Below, one piece after another: positions 1-7,965 of a DNA stretch of 64,000 nucleotides. A program made the translations under genes and the position numbers. This stretch comes from Acidobacteriota bacterium (GTDB lineage: Bacteria > Acidobacteriota > Blastocatellia > RBC074): NCBI GenBank assembly GCA_018268995.1, contig JAFDVL010000030.1:96482-160481 (forward strand). The letters run 5' to 3'. Every line of letters starts with the position of its first letter. Within the stretch, counting starts at the first letter, position 1. The notes beneath the pieces are model-generated. The model was not told the DNA's origin and searched no databases. It was given only the letters and a program-made list of their open reading frames with translations.

Positions 1-12
1 CTATCTGTTTCG
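1..12 (-). repeat. Dispersed repeat A, copy 1 (cut by window edge)
   Basis: CTATCTGTTT matches the inverted form of the family A repeat (GGAAACAGATAGGAAAGAAT) found at least eleven more times in the window. The copy is truncated by the window start. Confidence 0.6.
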
Positions 13-47
13 GCCCAGTGAGCAGACGGCATCAGATCACCAGAAAG

Positions 48-74
48 AAACTCAGGTAAGACTTACATGCGTTT
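48..74. repeat. 27-bp palindromic repeat B, copy 1
   Basis: Imperfect palindrome with half-sites AAACTCAGGTAAG and CTTACATGCGTTT around a central base. Three other copies occur at 40102, 45582 and 61022. It lies just beyond the 3' end of the polB gene. It could be a REP-like element or transcript-end hairpin; its function is unknown. Confidence 0.75.
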
Positions 75-156
75 ATGCGCGACCGTTCGGCGAATTCTGA
101 ATCGCGGATTGAATGGGTATTTGGATTTGATTCCCACTTGTGAAATCAATGCCGCG

Positions 157-2349
157 TTACAGCCCGACTCCATCAAACGAGACTTCGGCGGCGGCGGCGT
201 TGAGTAAGCGAATATATTCAGCCACGTCGTAAACGATTGGCGTTTCACTCGCTGCTACCATTACGCGCTCAGTCTTGTCTTTGGCCTTCGTGTCCTTCAG
301 CACATAGCTCAGCCGTTCGCCCGGATGCACCGGCACACCAGCGGCGCGGTACTGCTCGGCGGCTAAGGCGGCGCGCGTGCTGACGGCGTATTCTTCCGGT
401 TCTCGGCTCAAGACTTGTTGGACAGCGAGTTGTTTGGCCCCGATCTCCCCGCGCTCAAGTTGCGCGAGATATGTTTGGACGAGCGCATCCAACTGCGGCT
501 GCATCTGCTGACGGGCGGCAAGCGTGTGCGCTTGGGTGAGTAAGGCGAGTAGTTGCTGTTGCACTTCCTTGATGAATTCCGGTGTGTCGCTGCGACGGCA
601 GGCTAACCCACGCACTTTCATTTCGCCGTGCGTGAATAAACCGAAATACCGATGCGGGACAGGACGGGTGGGATTTGATTTGGACGGTAAGAACTCCAGC
701 CACCGATAGACGCCTTCGAGCGACATTTCGATTTTCGTCGCCATCGTGATCCGATCACAGAGTTGCTTCACGTCGTTTTCATTGAGACCGGGCTTGCGAA
801 TCCAGAGGCTGTCGGTCAGGGCGTGCAACACTTCATAGCCGTAGCTTTCGGCAAGCTCTTTCGCTTGCAGCAGCGTTTCCCGGCCCCACGCGGTGACAGC
901 TTCGTGCGCTTCAATTCTGCCAAACCTCGCATTTTTATAACCCAAATATCCAAAACAACTCACCAGCATCCATTTGATCGCCGTGCGCTGCGCCGCCAGC
1001 ATCGCGCGTTCGTGTTCATCGTCGGTCTGCTTGGCTTGCAGCTTTAATTGTCGTCGTCGTTCAATCAGCGGTTCCAGCGTGGTGCCCATGAGTCCGCGTC
1101 GCTTCCGACAGACGTTGTAGTGCGCTTCCGGTACTTCCGTGTTCTCGCAACAACCACACAACACCGTTTCCGGTGACAGGTTGTAGCGCACCATGAGGCT
1201 TGGGTACATGCTGGCGAAGTCGATTTCTGCGACATTCTCAAACGCTCCGACAGGCGGTTGAAACACCATTCCGCCTTTGTCTACCGTAAGCAACGACAAG
1301 CCCGATTTATAGGCTTCCGGCTCGCTTTTGCGCCAGGGCACAAGCATTCCTTGTTGCAGCGCCGTATCCAGTGTCATCGCGCTCATTGCTGAACCCGGTG
1401 ACAAGCGCGCGACCCGTTGCACAGGGGTGCGGGAGAGCCGCGCGAGTTCGATTACCCCGGCGAGTTTCCCTTCGTGGTAGGTAAACGAATTCGTGGCGTC
1501 CAGATGCCAGCGACCAAAGAGTGGATAGTTCGGCCCTTTGTAGATCACACGCCCGTAGCTGAAGTAGGTGCGCCCTTCCGTTTCGATGCGGCGCGTCGTC
1601 ACGACCTGGTCTCGATCTAACTTGAGTGGCGTGTTCGTCTGCTTGGCGAGTTGCAGCAGCGTCGGAATCAAAATCGTATCGCCGCGCTCGGACAGCAGTA
1701 GGTCAGGATTTTGCTCCGCGAGGAAGGCATTGAATTGCTCAATCGTATTGGCATCCGCTTGTAATGGCAGCGTTAGTTCCGCGTCGGCGCATTCCAGGAT
1801 CAACCGACTGTGGGGATTGAGTGGCTGTAACTTTTCGCCGTGCATTTTCAGGATGCGCAAATCGGGCAGGCAATAATTCATCTCCCACATCGAGTCCGTC
1901 GCCGCAATCGCCTGCACATTCCCAAACTGGTCAATCTCCGCCGTGAGACGACAGGTCGGAAACAATTGGCGCAGGGTGCAGTAATGCTGCGCGACGGGGA
2001 TGTCAAAGTTGTAGAACTGGAAATGCTCATCCAGCGCGGCGGCCATCGTGCGCAATTTCGGCAGCAGCGACGCATCGGCGACATTCAATTCAAACGCTTG
2101 AATCGTGTTTCCTGACCAGAACTCGATACGCTCGACCCAACGCCCGCCCGTAATCAAGCCTTGCCGATAGAGTGTCGCACACAAGCGTTTGAGTGCTTCC
2201 ATCTCGCCTGTCACACAAAAGGGCGGACGAAATTCGTCGGTGAGTTTTAGTAACTGGCCGTCGTCAATGTAGACCCAAAGCGTCAGCGCCGTCCCCATCT
2301 CTTCCAAATCAAACAGCCAGCCCTCAATGGTCGTCGTCTTCATCGTCAT
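157..2349 (-). CDS. Family B DNA polymerase of an SOS cassette, proofreading motifs degraded
   Basis: Template-directed DNA polymerase, 730 residues. The palm motifs of family B are visible: DFASMYPSL near residue 376 (motif A), KWMLVSCFGYLG near 458 (motif B) and ALTDSLWI near 512 (motif C, where the second Asp of the usual DTD is kept and the first is Leu). The N-terminal half should carry a DEDD exonuclease, but around residues 180-260 I see CADAEL and SERGDTILIP where D-x-E and NxxxFD would be expected, so proofreading is probably lost. That would suit a translesion enzyme. It is the last gene of the operon starting at lexA and overlaps the upstream small gene by 26 nt, suggesting translational coupling. 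The start could be this ATG or the one two codons later, which is better spaced from GGAGA. The polymerase assignment is firm; the translesion role is inferred. Confidence 0.85.
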   Translation of the reverse strand: MTMKTTTIEGWLFDLEEMGTALTLWVYIDDGQLLKLTDEFRPPFCVTGEMEALKRLCATLYRQGLITGGRWVERIEFWSGNTIQAFELNVADASLLPKLRTMAAALDEHFQFYNFDIPVAQHYCTLRQLFPTCRLTAEIDQFGNVQAIAATDSMWEMNYCLPDLRILKMHGEKLQPLNPHSRLILECADAELTLPLQADANTIEQFNAFLAEQNPDLLLSERGDTILIPTLLQLAKQTNTPLKLDRDQVVTTRRIETEGRTYFSYGRVIYKGPNYPLFGRWHLDATNSFTYHEGKLAGVIELARLSRTPVQRVARLSPGSAMSAMTLDTALQQGMLVPWRKSEPEAYKSGLSLLTVDKGGMVFQPPVGAFENVAEIDFASMYPSLMVRYNLSPETVLCGCCENTEVPEAHYNVCRKRRGLMGTTLEPLIERRRQLKLQAKQTDDEHERAMLAAQRTAIKWMLVSCFGYLGYKNARFGRIEAHEAVTAWGRETLLQAKELAESYGYEVLHALTDSLWIRKPGLNENDVKQLCDRITMATKIEMSLEGVYRWLEFLPSKSNPTRPVPHRYFGLFTHGEMKVRGLACRRSDTPEFIKEVQQQLLALLTQAHTLAARQQMQPQLDALVQTYLAQLERGEIGAKQLAVQQVLSREPEEYAVSTRAALAAEQYRAAGVPVHPGERLSYVLKDTKAKDKTERVMVAASETPIVYDVAEYIRLLNAAAAEVSFDGVGL

Positions 2350-2683
2350 TCTCCGCAGGCAACAAACGGGGCTGGTTGAAAGTGATAGGGACTGGCAGTT
2401 GTACCGGCGCTGGTTCAGGCAACTGCAATTGGGCGCGCAAGGCTTTATTTTCAGCTTCCAGGGCCGATACTCGTTTGCTCAACCCCAGCAGCATTGTCAG
2501 ATAGATGGATTCCTTTGGTTCGGGCGCGGCGGCATACATCCCGGCCTGAATATGCAGGCGTGCCGTCTCAAACAAACGATCCCATTCCAATTGGTCTTCC
2601 TGCCGTAAGGCGCGGCGCACCTTGTTCCAACGTTGCTGGTAGCTGTCGAGCATTTGCGTAAACGTCGCCACGGTTCGTCCCAT
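2324..2683 (-). CDS. Small coiled-coil protein of the SOS cassette
   Basis: 119 residues, not a family I recognise. It has a helical N-terminal half, then a heptad-like stretch (LSKRVSALEAENKALRAQL, about residues 69-87) predicted to form a coiled coil, and a Pro-rich linker ending in an acidic tail ENDDEDDDH. A good AGGAGAG site lies about 8 nt before the ATG. It overlaps the preceding ImuA-like reading frame by 116 nt and the following polB start by 26 nt. From its position it is probably an accessory or bridging factor for the polymerase, in the way ImuB/ImuA partners work in other mutasomes, but that is inference only. Confidence 0.7.
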   Translation of the reverse strand: MGRTVATFTQMLDSYQQRWNKVRRALRQEDQLEWDRLFETARLHIQAGMYAAAPEPKESIYLTMLLGLSKRVSALEAENKALRAQLQLPEPAPVQLPVPITFNQPRLLPAENDDEDDDH

Positions 2684-3299
2684 ATTGGTTTCTCTCCTGT
2701 TCTGTGAGGTGTTGCAGTCCGGCGCGTAGTTTGGTCGTTAGTGTCACGGTCTCTTTGCCGCTCACATCCAGTACGCGATGCGAGACACGCTGCAAATCAT
2801 CGAGAAAATAACTGCGGCGGGTTTTCAAGCGCGGCGGTTGCTGAATGACGAGTAGTGCCAAGCCTTGCGCTGTCAGCCGTACCGTGCGCCAGAGCGTGCG
2901 ATAGTAAAGTCGCGCCGCATCGGTGTTCGGCACGTCTTCATCCAGAAACGACGTACACAGCCCCGACACAATCACCAGTCCCGTTTCGTTTTCCGGGCGC
3001 AGGCGCAATACCAACTCCGTCAATTGATAGGCCGTGAACGCACGGGCAATCTGCATCTGTCCCAGCGCAACTTCGGCATACATATCGAGTGCTTCGGCTT
3101 CCTCGGCCACACGATAGGGATCGAACTTATTGTCGCCGCAAATCCAGCGCACAGTGCGCCCCTGCTGCGTCACGCGCGTGGCGACGTTCAAGCCCAAAGT
3201 AGTTGCCTGCGCACCCCAGAGCGTACACGTGCGGCCTGCGACAGCCGCCGCGAGCGCAGCCTGTGGTGCGGCACTGACGGGTAAAGTCTTCGTCAACAT
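2568..3299 (-). CDS. RecA-fold ImuA-like protein
   Basis: 243 residues if started at MLTKTLPVSAAP; an in-frame extension to 3521 would run deep into lexA and lacks protein-like sequence. The core resembles the RecA/ImuA fold: LWGAQATTLGLNV occupies the P-loop position but lacks the GKT, FDPYRVAEEAEALDM follows as in RecA/Rad51 relatives, and VIVSGLCTSFLDED looks like a Walker B strand. A RecA-like protein with a dead P-loop next to lexA and a polymerase is the arrangement of ImuA in imuA-imuB-dnaE2 mutasomes. It lies 104 nt after lexA on the same strand. Its stop falls 116 nt inside the next gene, an unusually long overlap, so the C-terminus could be frameshifted. Fold assignment moderate, role inferred. 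Confidence 0.65.
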   Translation of the reverse strand: MLTKTLPVSAAPQAALAAAVAGRTCTLWGAQATTLGLNVATRVTQQGRTVRWICGDNKFDPYRVAEEAEALDMYAEVALGQMQIARAFTAYQLTELVLRLRPENETGLVIVSGLCTSFLDEDVPNTDAARLYYRTLWRTVRLTAQGLALLVIQQPPRLKTRRSYFLDDLQRVSHRVLDVSGKETVTLTTKLRAGLQHLTEQERNQYGTNRGDVYANARQLPATLEQGAPRLTAGRPIGMGSFV

Positions 3300-3403
3300 A
3301 CGATCCAAGTTTGGGGAGTTTCTCTGGCGGCAACTAGGCACACGAAACCCACGAAAGAGGGGGGCTTTCACTCTTTCAATCCGTCGCCGCTGTTTCCCTG
3401 ATC

Positions 3404-4018
3404 CTAACGACTTGATTTGATTTTGCGGCGAATCAGCCCGGCGAACACACCTTGCACCCGCACTTGCGCGGGTGCGGTCAGGATTTGCGTCTGATGACGC
3501 TTGTTCGCGGGCTTGAGCCAAATCTCTTTGCCTTTGCGGTAGAAGTATTTGATGGTCGCACCGGCATCGTTCACCGAGACAATCGCCAACGCGCCATTCT
3601 CGACCGTATCCACAGGGTCAATGATGACCAGATCGCCGTCCAGAATCCCAGCCTCAATCATCGAGTCGCCTTTCACGATGAGTGCATAACGATTGGGTTT
3701 GTACAGGTCTGCTGGGACGCATACGGTTTCATCGGCGTACTGCAATTCCACCGGCTTGCCCGCCGCGACCTTTCCCAGTAACGGCAACCGATATTCAGGA
3801 TCGCTCGTTGGTTCCTTCAGCAGCTTGATCGCACGTGTGGCGTTCGGAATACGCTGTATGTACCCTTCACGCTCAATGACGGTGAGTTGTTCCTGCACGC
3901 TGGAGCGCGACTTGAAGCCGAAGTGCGCCTGGATTTCCGCGAGGGTTGGCGCGCAATGGTGTTGCGCCTGGTAGCGCAATAGGAACTGTAAAATTTCTTC
4001 TTGCCTTGGCGTCAACAT
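3404..4018 (-). CDS. lexA: LexA repressor / self-cleaving SOS regulator
   Basis: 204 residues with start MLTPRQEEIL; the longer frame upstream has no support. The N-terminal winged helix (residues 1-65) carries the LexA pattern TPRQEEIL...APTLAEIQ...GFKSRSSVQEQL. The C-terminal S24 peptidase domain shows the cleavage site Ala86-Gly87 (KVAAGK), nucleophile Ser119 (VKGDSMIEAGI) and general base Lys157 (ATIKYFY). It represses SOS genes and cleaves itself when RecA filaments form. It heads the operon lexA, ImuA-like, coiled-coil gene, polB. Three GAAC direct repeats overlapping its own promoter suggest autoregulation and DNA-damage control of the whole cassette. Confidence 0.95.
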   Translation of the reverse strand: MLTPRQEEILQFLLRYQAQHHCAPTLAEIQAHFGFKSRSSVQEQLTVIEREGYIQRIPNATRAIKLLKEPTSDPEYRLPLLGKVAAGKPVELQYADETVCVPADLYKPNRYALIVKGDSMIEAGILDGDLVIIDPVDTVENGALAIVSVNDAGATIKYFYRKGKEIWLKPANKRHQTQILTAPAQVRVQGVFAGLIRRKIKSSR

Positions 4019-4052
4019 ATTCTTCTCATAACTACTGGTTCCGTACAATGGC

Positions 4053-4084
4053 GAACATTACCGAACATTGCCGAACACTGTCAA
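4053..4084 (-). promoter_or_regulatory. lexA promoter with overlapping LexA-type operator
   Basis: On the minus strand a -35 TTGACA (4084-4079) is followed after 17-18 nt by a weak -10 (TAATGT). Between them are three GTTC blocks (GAAC on the plus strand at 4053, 4063 and 4073) separated by six bases each, so on one face of the helix. Direct-repeat GTTC/GAAC boxes are known for alphaproteobacterial LexA (spacer 7); here the spacer is 6. It lies 35-66 nt before the lexA ATG. Confidence 0.7.
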
Positions 4085-4201
4085 GGTCTTTGTGTAGAGA
4101 AGCGTAAGCCAGGCAAAGATTTTGAGGAGAGAAGGGCGCGAATGATAAAATGATTGGCAACTGGCAGCTAAAATTCTAATGGCTGAGACGCTGCCGAATC
4201 C

Positions 4202-4223
4202 GAGGGAGTCCAACGACTCCCTC
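4202..4223. terminator. Hairpin between hsdS remnant and lexA promoter
   Basis: A perfect 9-bp inverted repeat, GAGGGAGTC/GACTCCCTC, with a CAAC loop. There is no strong T-run on either side. It lies downstream of the minus-strand restriction relic and may terminate it. Confidence 0.45.
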
Positions 4224-4268
4224 TTACTATTTGGCCCTGCTTTCATGGGCTTTTCTGTTGCCCCGCTG

Positions 4269-4405
4269 CTATAACTTGGGATGCGGTAAGCCGTGCAGGA
4301 ACGCCAGCCCCATTATGTTCGCTGCCTGTTCCCTCTCGGTAATGGGGAAGCTTCTCCATCCTTTGGAATCACTCCAATCTTCGTCTGTTTGTAGCTCGGT
4401 TTCAT
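4269..4405 (-). pseudogene. hsdS: 5' remnant of hsdS (type I restriction specificity subunit)
   Basis: Starting at 4405, with GGAGAG directly before the ATG, the frame reads MKPSYKQTKIGVIPKD, the characteristic opening of HsdS proteins (YKQTEIGVIPEDW). After Asp16 the expected Trp appears only in the neighbouring frame (WRSFPITEREQ), which stops at 4269. So the gene has a frameshift and is truncated to about 45 codons against the usual 400 or so. It begins 9 nt after the preceding small gene, as in a once-intact operon. No target-recognition domain remains. Recognition rests on the N-terminal signature only. Confidence 0.6.
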
Positions 4406-4413
4406 CTCTCCAC

Positions 4414-4725
4414 TCATACCGTTTCTTCCCCCGTTTCAGAATCCCAAAATTCACGGTAGGTGTTGATGTAGCTGACGGTCGCAGCAGGGTCAATTGTGAA
4501 GTAATAGCGACACAATTGCTTGAACAGTTGCAACGCCGGTTCATAACCACAATGGTCGAGCAACCGATCTAAGGTCGCTTCGATGTGGCGCACGTCCCGG
4601 CTGCGCGAACACATGATAGTTTGCACGATGGGCGTGTATTGCCGCACCGCTTGTTGATGCAGGTTGTTGAGCGCGGCGGCGAGTTCGCGCACGGATTGGA
4701 AGAGTTCTGGGTAGCTCTCATTCAT
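4414..4725 (-). CDS. Small hypothetical protein in type I restriction relic
   Basis: 103 residues, mostly helical by appearance (ELFQSVRELAAALNNLHQQ...). No family recognised. It sits between the YhcG-type nuclease (73 nt upstream) and the hsdS remnant (9 nt downstream) on the same strand, so it was probably an accessory gene of the restriction operon. The frame is intact with normal amino-acid composition. Whether it is still expressed is unknown. Confidence 0.55.
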   Translation of the reverse strand: MNESYPELFQSVRELAAALNNLHQQAVRQYTPIVQTIMCSRSRDVRHIEATLDRLLDHCGYEPALQLFKQLCRYYFTIDPAATVSYINTYREFWDSETGEETV

Positions 4726-4798
4726 AACTTTGGCGGTGCGATTCTGCTTGGCCCTAAAGGTTTCACACGCTCTGACAATAAGTCAGATGGCATCTGAC

Positions 4799-5845
4799 TT
4801 ATTCAGTTTCTTCTGTCTCCAACGAGGCGGCAAACTCGGCTTCGATTTCCTCTATGCTTGGCAGACTGGTATCGAGCGGTTCCGGCAGGGCGCGGACAAG
4901 CTGGTATTCGGCGACACCCATCGGTTTGTTGATGCCGGACAGCGCATATTCCGCCACCAGCTTTTTCTTGGTCTTGCACAGCAATAAGCCAATCGTGGGT
5001 TTATCATCATCCGCCTTGATCTGCGCATCCACTGCCGCGAGGTAAAAATTGAGTTGTCCCGCGTGTTCGGGTTTGAAGGCGATAGCTTTGAGTTCCACCA
5101 CGACGTAGCATTTGAGGCGCGTGTGGTAGAAAAGCAAGTCAATGAAAAACTCCTCGCCCTCGACTTCCAGCCGGAACTGGCGACCGACAAATGCAAAGCC
5201 TGCGCCCAGTTCCAGCAGAAAGCGCGTGATATGCCGGATCAAGGCGTTTTCGATGTCGCGTTCGTGCGCTTCGTCCCCCAGTCCGAGAAAATCGAAGTGG
5301 TACGGGTCTTTGAGAATTTGCGTCGCAAGTGCCGCGTGCGGCGCAGCAAGCTGTTGCTGAAAATTGGTGATGGCAGCTCCCTGACGCAGATAGAGCTTGT
5401 TCTTGATCTGCACTTCCAGCGTGGCGCGGGGCCAGGCGTGCTGGACAGTTTGGAGCGCGTACCATTCGCGCACAGCGGGGTCGTCAATCTTGGTGAACAA
5501 GACGATGAGATGGAACCACGGCAATTGGGCAGCAGATTGCTGCCCAATTTGGAGCGTCGGACATTTTTGGGCGAAAACCTTCATGTATTTCAGGTTGCGG
5601 CTGGAAAATCCCTTCATATCCGGGAAGGCGGCGCGCAGGTCAGCGGAGAGGCGGTCAATCACTTTTGCCCCCCAACCCTGCTGCTGCTGCCGTTGCAAGA
5701 TGTCCGTACCAATGTCGTGATAAAGTCGAATCTGCTCGTCATTGGCAGACAATAACGCCCGTTGGCGCGCACCGTTGATCCGTTGCTTTAGACTGGCAAG
5801 CCATTCGGTGTAGTCGGACGGCAGTACGATTAACTTTTTACTCAT
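4799..5845 (-). CDS. PDDEXK nuclease domain protein, YhcG/DUF1016 type
   Basis: 348 residues from MSKKLIVLPSDY. The N-terminal part (about 1-150) matches the DUF1016 N-terminal module: YTEWLASLKQRI, an R-LYHDIG segment, then GFSSRNLKYMKVFAQ. The C-terminal part carries a PDDEXK-type core: EFFIDLLFYHTRLKCYVVVELK with the D...ExK arrangement, followed by GLLLCKTK. Proteins of this type often sit inside type I restriction loci and are presumed DNases. The start codon overlaps the hsdM stop as ATGA, so the gene was co-translated with hsdM. The open frame continues upstream to 6283, but that extension is only frameshifted hsdM. The family call is strong; function in the decayed locus is uncertain. 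Confidence 0.85.
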   Translation of the reverse strand: MSKKLIVLPSDYTEWLASLKQRINGARQRALLSANDEQIRLYHDIGTDILQRQQQQGWGAKVIDRLSADLRAAFPDMKGFSSRNLKYMKVFAQKCPTLQIGQQSAAQLPWFHLIVLFTKIDDPAVREWYALQTVQHAWPRATLEVQIKNKLYLRQGAAITNFQQQLAAPHAALATQILKDPYHFDFLGLGDEAHERDIENALIRHITRFLLELGAGFAFVGRQFRLEVEGEEFFIDLLFYHTRLKCYVVVELKAIAFKPEHAGQLNFYLAAVDAQIKADDDKPTIGLLLCKTKKKLVAEYALSGINKPMGVAEYQLVRALPEPLDTSLPSIEEIEAEFAASLETEETE

Positions 5846-6319
5846 AATGTGAATCCCATCCTTGCGAGATGTGCGTTTACTTTCTGCTCCAACTCCGCGA
5901 CTCGTCATCTGCGGCAACGGCGTTTCGTAGCGTTCGGCCAATTCTTCCACACGTTGCGTCAACGCCTGACTGATGCGATCCATCTCGCCGTGAATGGCGG
6001 CATCAAGTGCGGCCAGCCATTTATCTGCGACGACCAGCGTTTTGATTTCGGCCTCGGTCAATGTGGGATATTTGGCATACGGTTTTCTTCGGCATCGTTG
6101 ACCGACGCGCTTCAAATCGGCTTGCTGATTGCTGAACGAGAGATATTTTTCCAGTACATTCCCATTCTCGATTATCAATTCATCATTTTCAAATCTCAAT
6201 CCTCTCAGCCGCGCCGTGACGGTGGCCTTGTTCACTTTATCCAGTTCGGCAAAGGCTCCGTCATCGTTGTGTTCACCTTCCAATTCGTCAAGCTGCTTGA
6301 AATCTTTTGATTACAGCAA
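5842..6319 (-). pseudogene. hsdM: C-terminal remnant of hsdM (type I DNA methyltransferase)
   Basis: Only about the last 150 codons of HsdM remain. Recognisable pieces in order are KDFKQLDELEGEHNDDGAF, YPTLTEAEIKTLVV, HGEMDRISQAL and, after a frame change, RVAELEQKVNAHLARMGFTL ending at a TGA that overlaps the yhcG ATG. The frame change lies after PLPQM, where one copy of a tandem AGTCG appears lost, so the tail runs into the yhcG frame. The 5' end stops abruptly at a TAA near 6319; the catalytic N-terminal domain with DPxxGS and NPPF motifs is absent. This marks a decayed type I R-M operon. Confidence 0.75.
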
Positions 6320-6862
6320 CAGCGATTGTAGCCGATTGTTGACAGTGATAAATAACGGTTGTCGCCAATTGTGGACGAGCGAGCCTTGTCCGGCTAACCC
6401 AAAATTGCGAGAAGATCGGCCCAAAACAGATTACTGCATTTGTTTTCTGTGATTTATGTGAATGTGGAGAAGTGTTGCAAAAGTGTGGCACGCATATTGT
6501 ATTTACTCATTGCGCAGACGAGAGATGAAGTTGAAAAGAAACGTGATCTTTGATTGATAATAACTTTCGTAGCAGGGAGCGGTTCTCGTAGCGGGAATCT
6601 TCCTCACACCTAATGGTTCCTCACCAATCCATTAGTTAGGTTCATTGCTCGAACCGTTCCTCTGCTAATCCTGCACTGTTAAGAACAGCAACACGATTGT
6701 CTACCTCACATCTATCGGCGGTGCCTCATCAACCGCCCGTAAAGATTCCGCCCAGAGACGATTTTTTACCAGATTTCGAGTTTGGAGCCGCGCTCCTCTC
6801 GCTCGTGTAGCTGCCCGCTAGAAAGGACACGGGGGTCGGATTTTAGTGGCAGTTACAGCTTT
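6320..6862. other. Gene-free stretch upstream of hsdM remnant
   Basis: No credible ORF with a ribosome site on either strand. The sequence contains stop-rich intergenic DNA. The left edge is the deletion point of hsdM; the right edge runs into the hairpin region at 6863. Confidence 0.5.
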
Positions 6863-7175
6863 CGATTCGCAAGTGACGTCAACGTTGGAGAACGGGGCAC
6901 ACCACGTTGACGTGACTTGCGAATCGGAAATCAACCAAGAGAGTTGAGCCGCTGACAAGTTTTTATGGCAAGGCATCCCAGGCCAAGCCCGCTGCCGGAC
7001 GGGAAGACCCCAAATCTAACTCGTGGTAGCAATGAGCCTCTTCCAGAAACGACCGCTATCAGGATTCTTCCCACTCAGAATCCGAGAGGCTCACAAGTTT
7101 CCGTCAGAGATGACGTTAAAGATTGTCCTCACCCCAGCAGCAGATCATCGTTGGTGATTCTGCTGCTTTCGTTTT
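6863..7175 (+). ncRNA. Candidate structured RNA with terminator
   Basis: Three nested structures follow one another. First, a 23-bp inverted repeat with one mismatch (arms 6863-6885 and 6904-6926, 18-nt loop). Second, TGAGCCTCT (7033) pairs with AGAGGCTCA (7085) and encloses GGATTCT/AGAATCC with an 8-nt loop. Third, AGCAGCAGA (7136) pairs with TCTGCTGCT (7159), followed by TTCGTTTT, as in an intrinsic terminator. A 91-codon ORF overlaps it but has no ribosome site and poor composition. No RNA family was recognised; strand is assigned only from the terminator-like 3' end. Confidence 0.45.
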
Positions 7176-7231
7176 ACGGAGAGATCATTTCGTTATCATC
7201 GGTTTTTACTTCACGACTAATCCTCACTCAC

Positions 7232-7264
7232 CGCCCGTGATTCACCCACGGGCGATTTTCTTTT
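7232..7264 (+). terminator. Intrinsic terminator
   Basis: CGCCCGTG/CACGGGCG stem with a 7-nt loop followed by ATTTTCTTTT. It probably ends plus-strand transcription through the structured region upstream. Confidence 0.65.
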
Positions 7265-7626
7265 GCGCATTGCGAAACGGGGTATCGGTAGATTTTTTGT
7301 GATTTGTATCGCTAAGGCTGAGCGGCATTCAAACCAATGGATTTACGGATGCTGCCTGAACTCTCAATCAGTTTGTACGCCTTATTATTAGTAAGGAGCC
7401 CCCCCCTTTATTTTCACCAAAGATTGGTATCGGTTTTCGCTACCGACACCCCTATACCAGCAAATTGAAGCGAGAAGATGTTTTTGACGGAAGGCGTGGC
7501 AGACGAAAACAGACCAATCTTTTTGTTTCTTCGCCTGACTTGCTCCCACTGTCTCGCTGCGGCATACTCTGCGCCTTTGATGCGTCAAGCGCAGCGCATC
7601 GTTTTCCCACACGAAAGTAGAAACCT
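7265..7626. other. Gene-free stretch
   Basis: No ORF here shows a ribosome site or protein-like composition. It contains a short C-run near 7400. I see no repeat or structure of note. Confidence 0.4.
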
Positions 7627-7836
7627 ATGACAAAGCCTTTTCTGGATGAGCGCGGCACGCTCATTATTCCGACTGATAGCGATCCCAAATACCATTACTG
7701 GAAAGGCGGGCAATCGGTTGTGGCCACGCTCAAGGAACTCAACGCGCCGCTCGAAGTGTTCAGACGCTTTGTGAATGACGCGGAATTCGAGAAGCTGAAG
7801 GCACAGGCTGAGAAATCACAAGCACAAGCTGCTTGA
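7627..7836 (+). CDS. Small hypothetical protein
   Basis: 69 residues, MTKPFLDERGTLIIPTD..., with normal composition and a charged helical tail rich in Lys, Gln and Ala. The section SDPKYHYWKGGQSV followed by VATLKELNAP looks like a compact conserved domain but I cannot name it. There is no strong Shine-Dalgarno sequence. It stands alone between non-coding stretches, about 130 nt before the Cys-rich small gene. Confidence 0.5.
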   Translation: MTKPFLDERGTLIIPTDSDPKYHYWKGGQSVVATLKELNAPLEVFRRFVNDAEFEKLKAQAEKSQAQAA

Positions 7837-7965
7837 GCACTCAGCACCAGTAGGTAGCGGACGCGTTGCATTGCCCAATCTGAAGCGAGGCTCCACTAAA
7901 TCATTGTCAGACGGCGAGGTGTTTCTCATAATGCTTGCTGACTTTCCTTTAGCGAATCAAATGCT

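Noticed and set aside
5054..5755. 233-codon plus-strand ORF
   Set aside because: It lies antisense to the conserved YhcG nuclease and is a shadow of its codon usage.
4799..6283. A 494-residue fusion of HsdM tail and YhcG
   Set aside because: The last HsdM codons continue in another frame to a TGA overlapping the yhcG start, so the fusion is a frameshift by-product.
6990..7012. Fragment of 23S rRNA (GACGGGAAGACCCC)
   Set aside because: Only about 14 nt resemble the rRNA; the flanks do not, so it is chance.
6863..7175. Retron msr-msd RNA
   Set aside because: No reverse transcriptase gene nearby, although paired arms are present.
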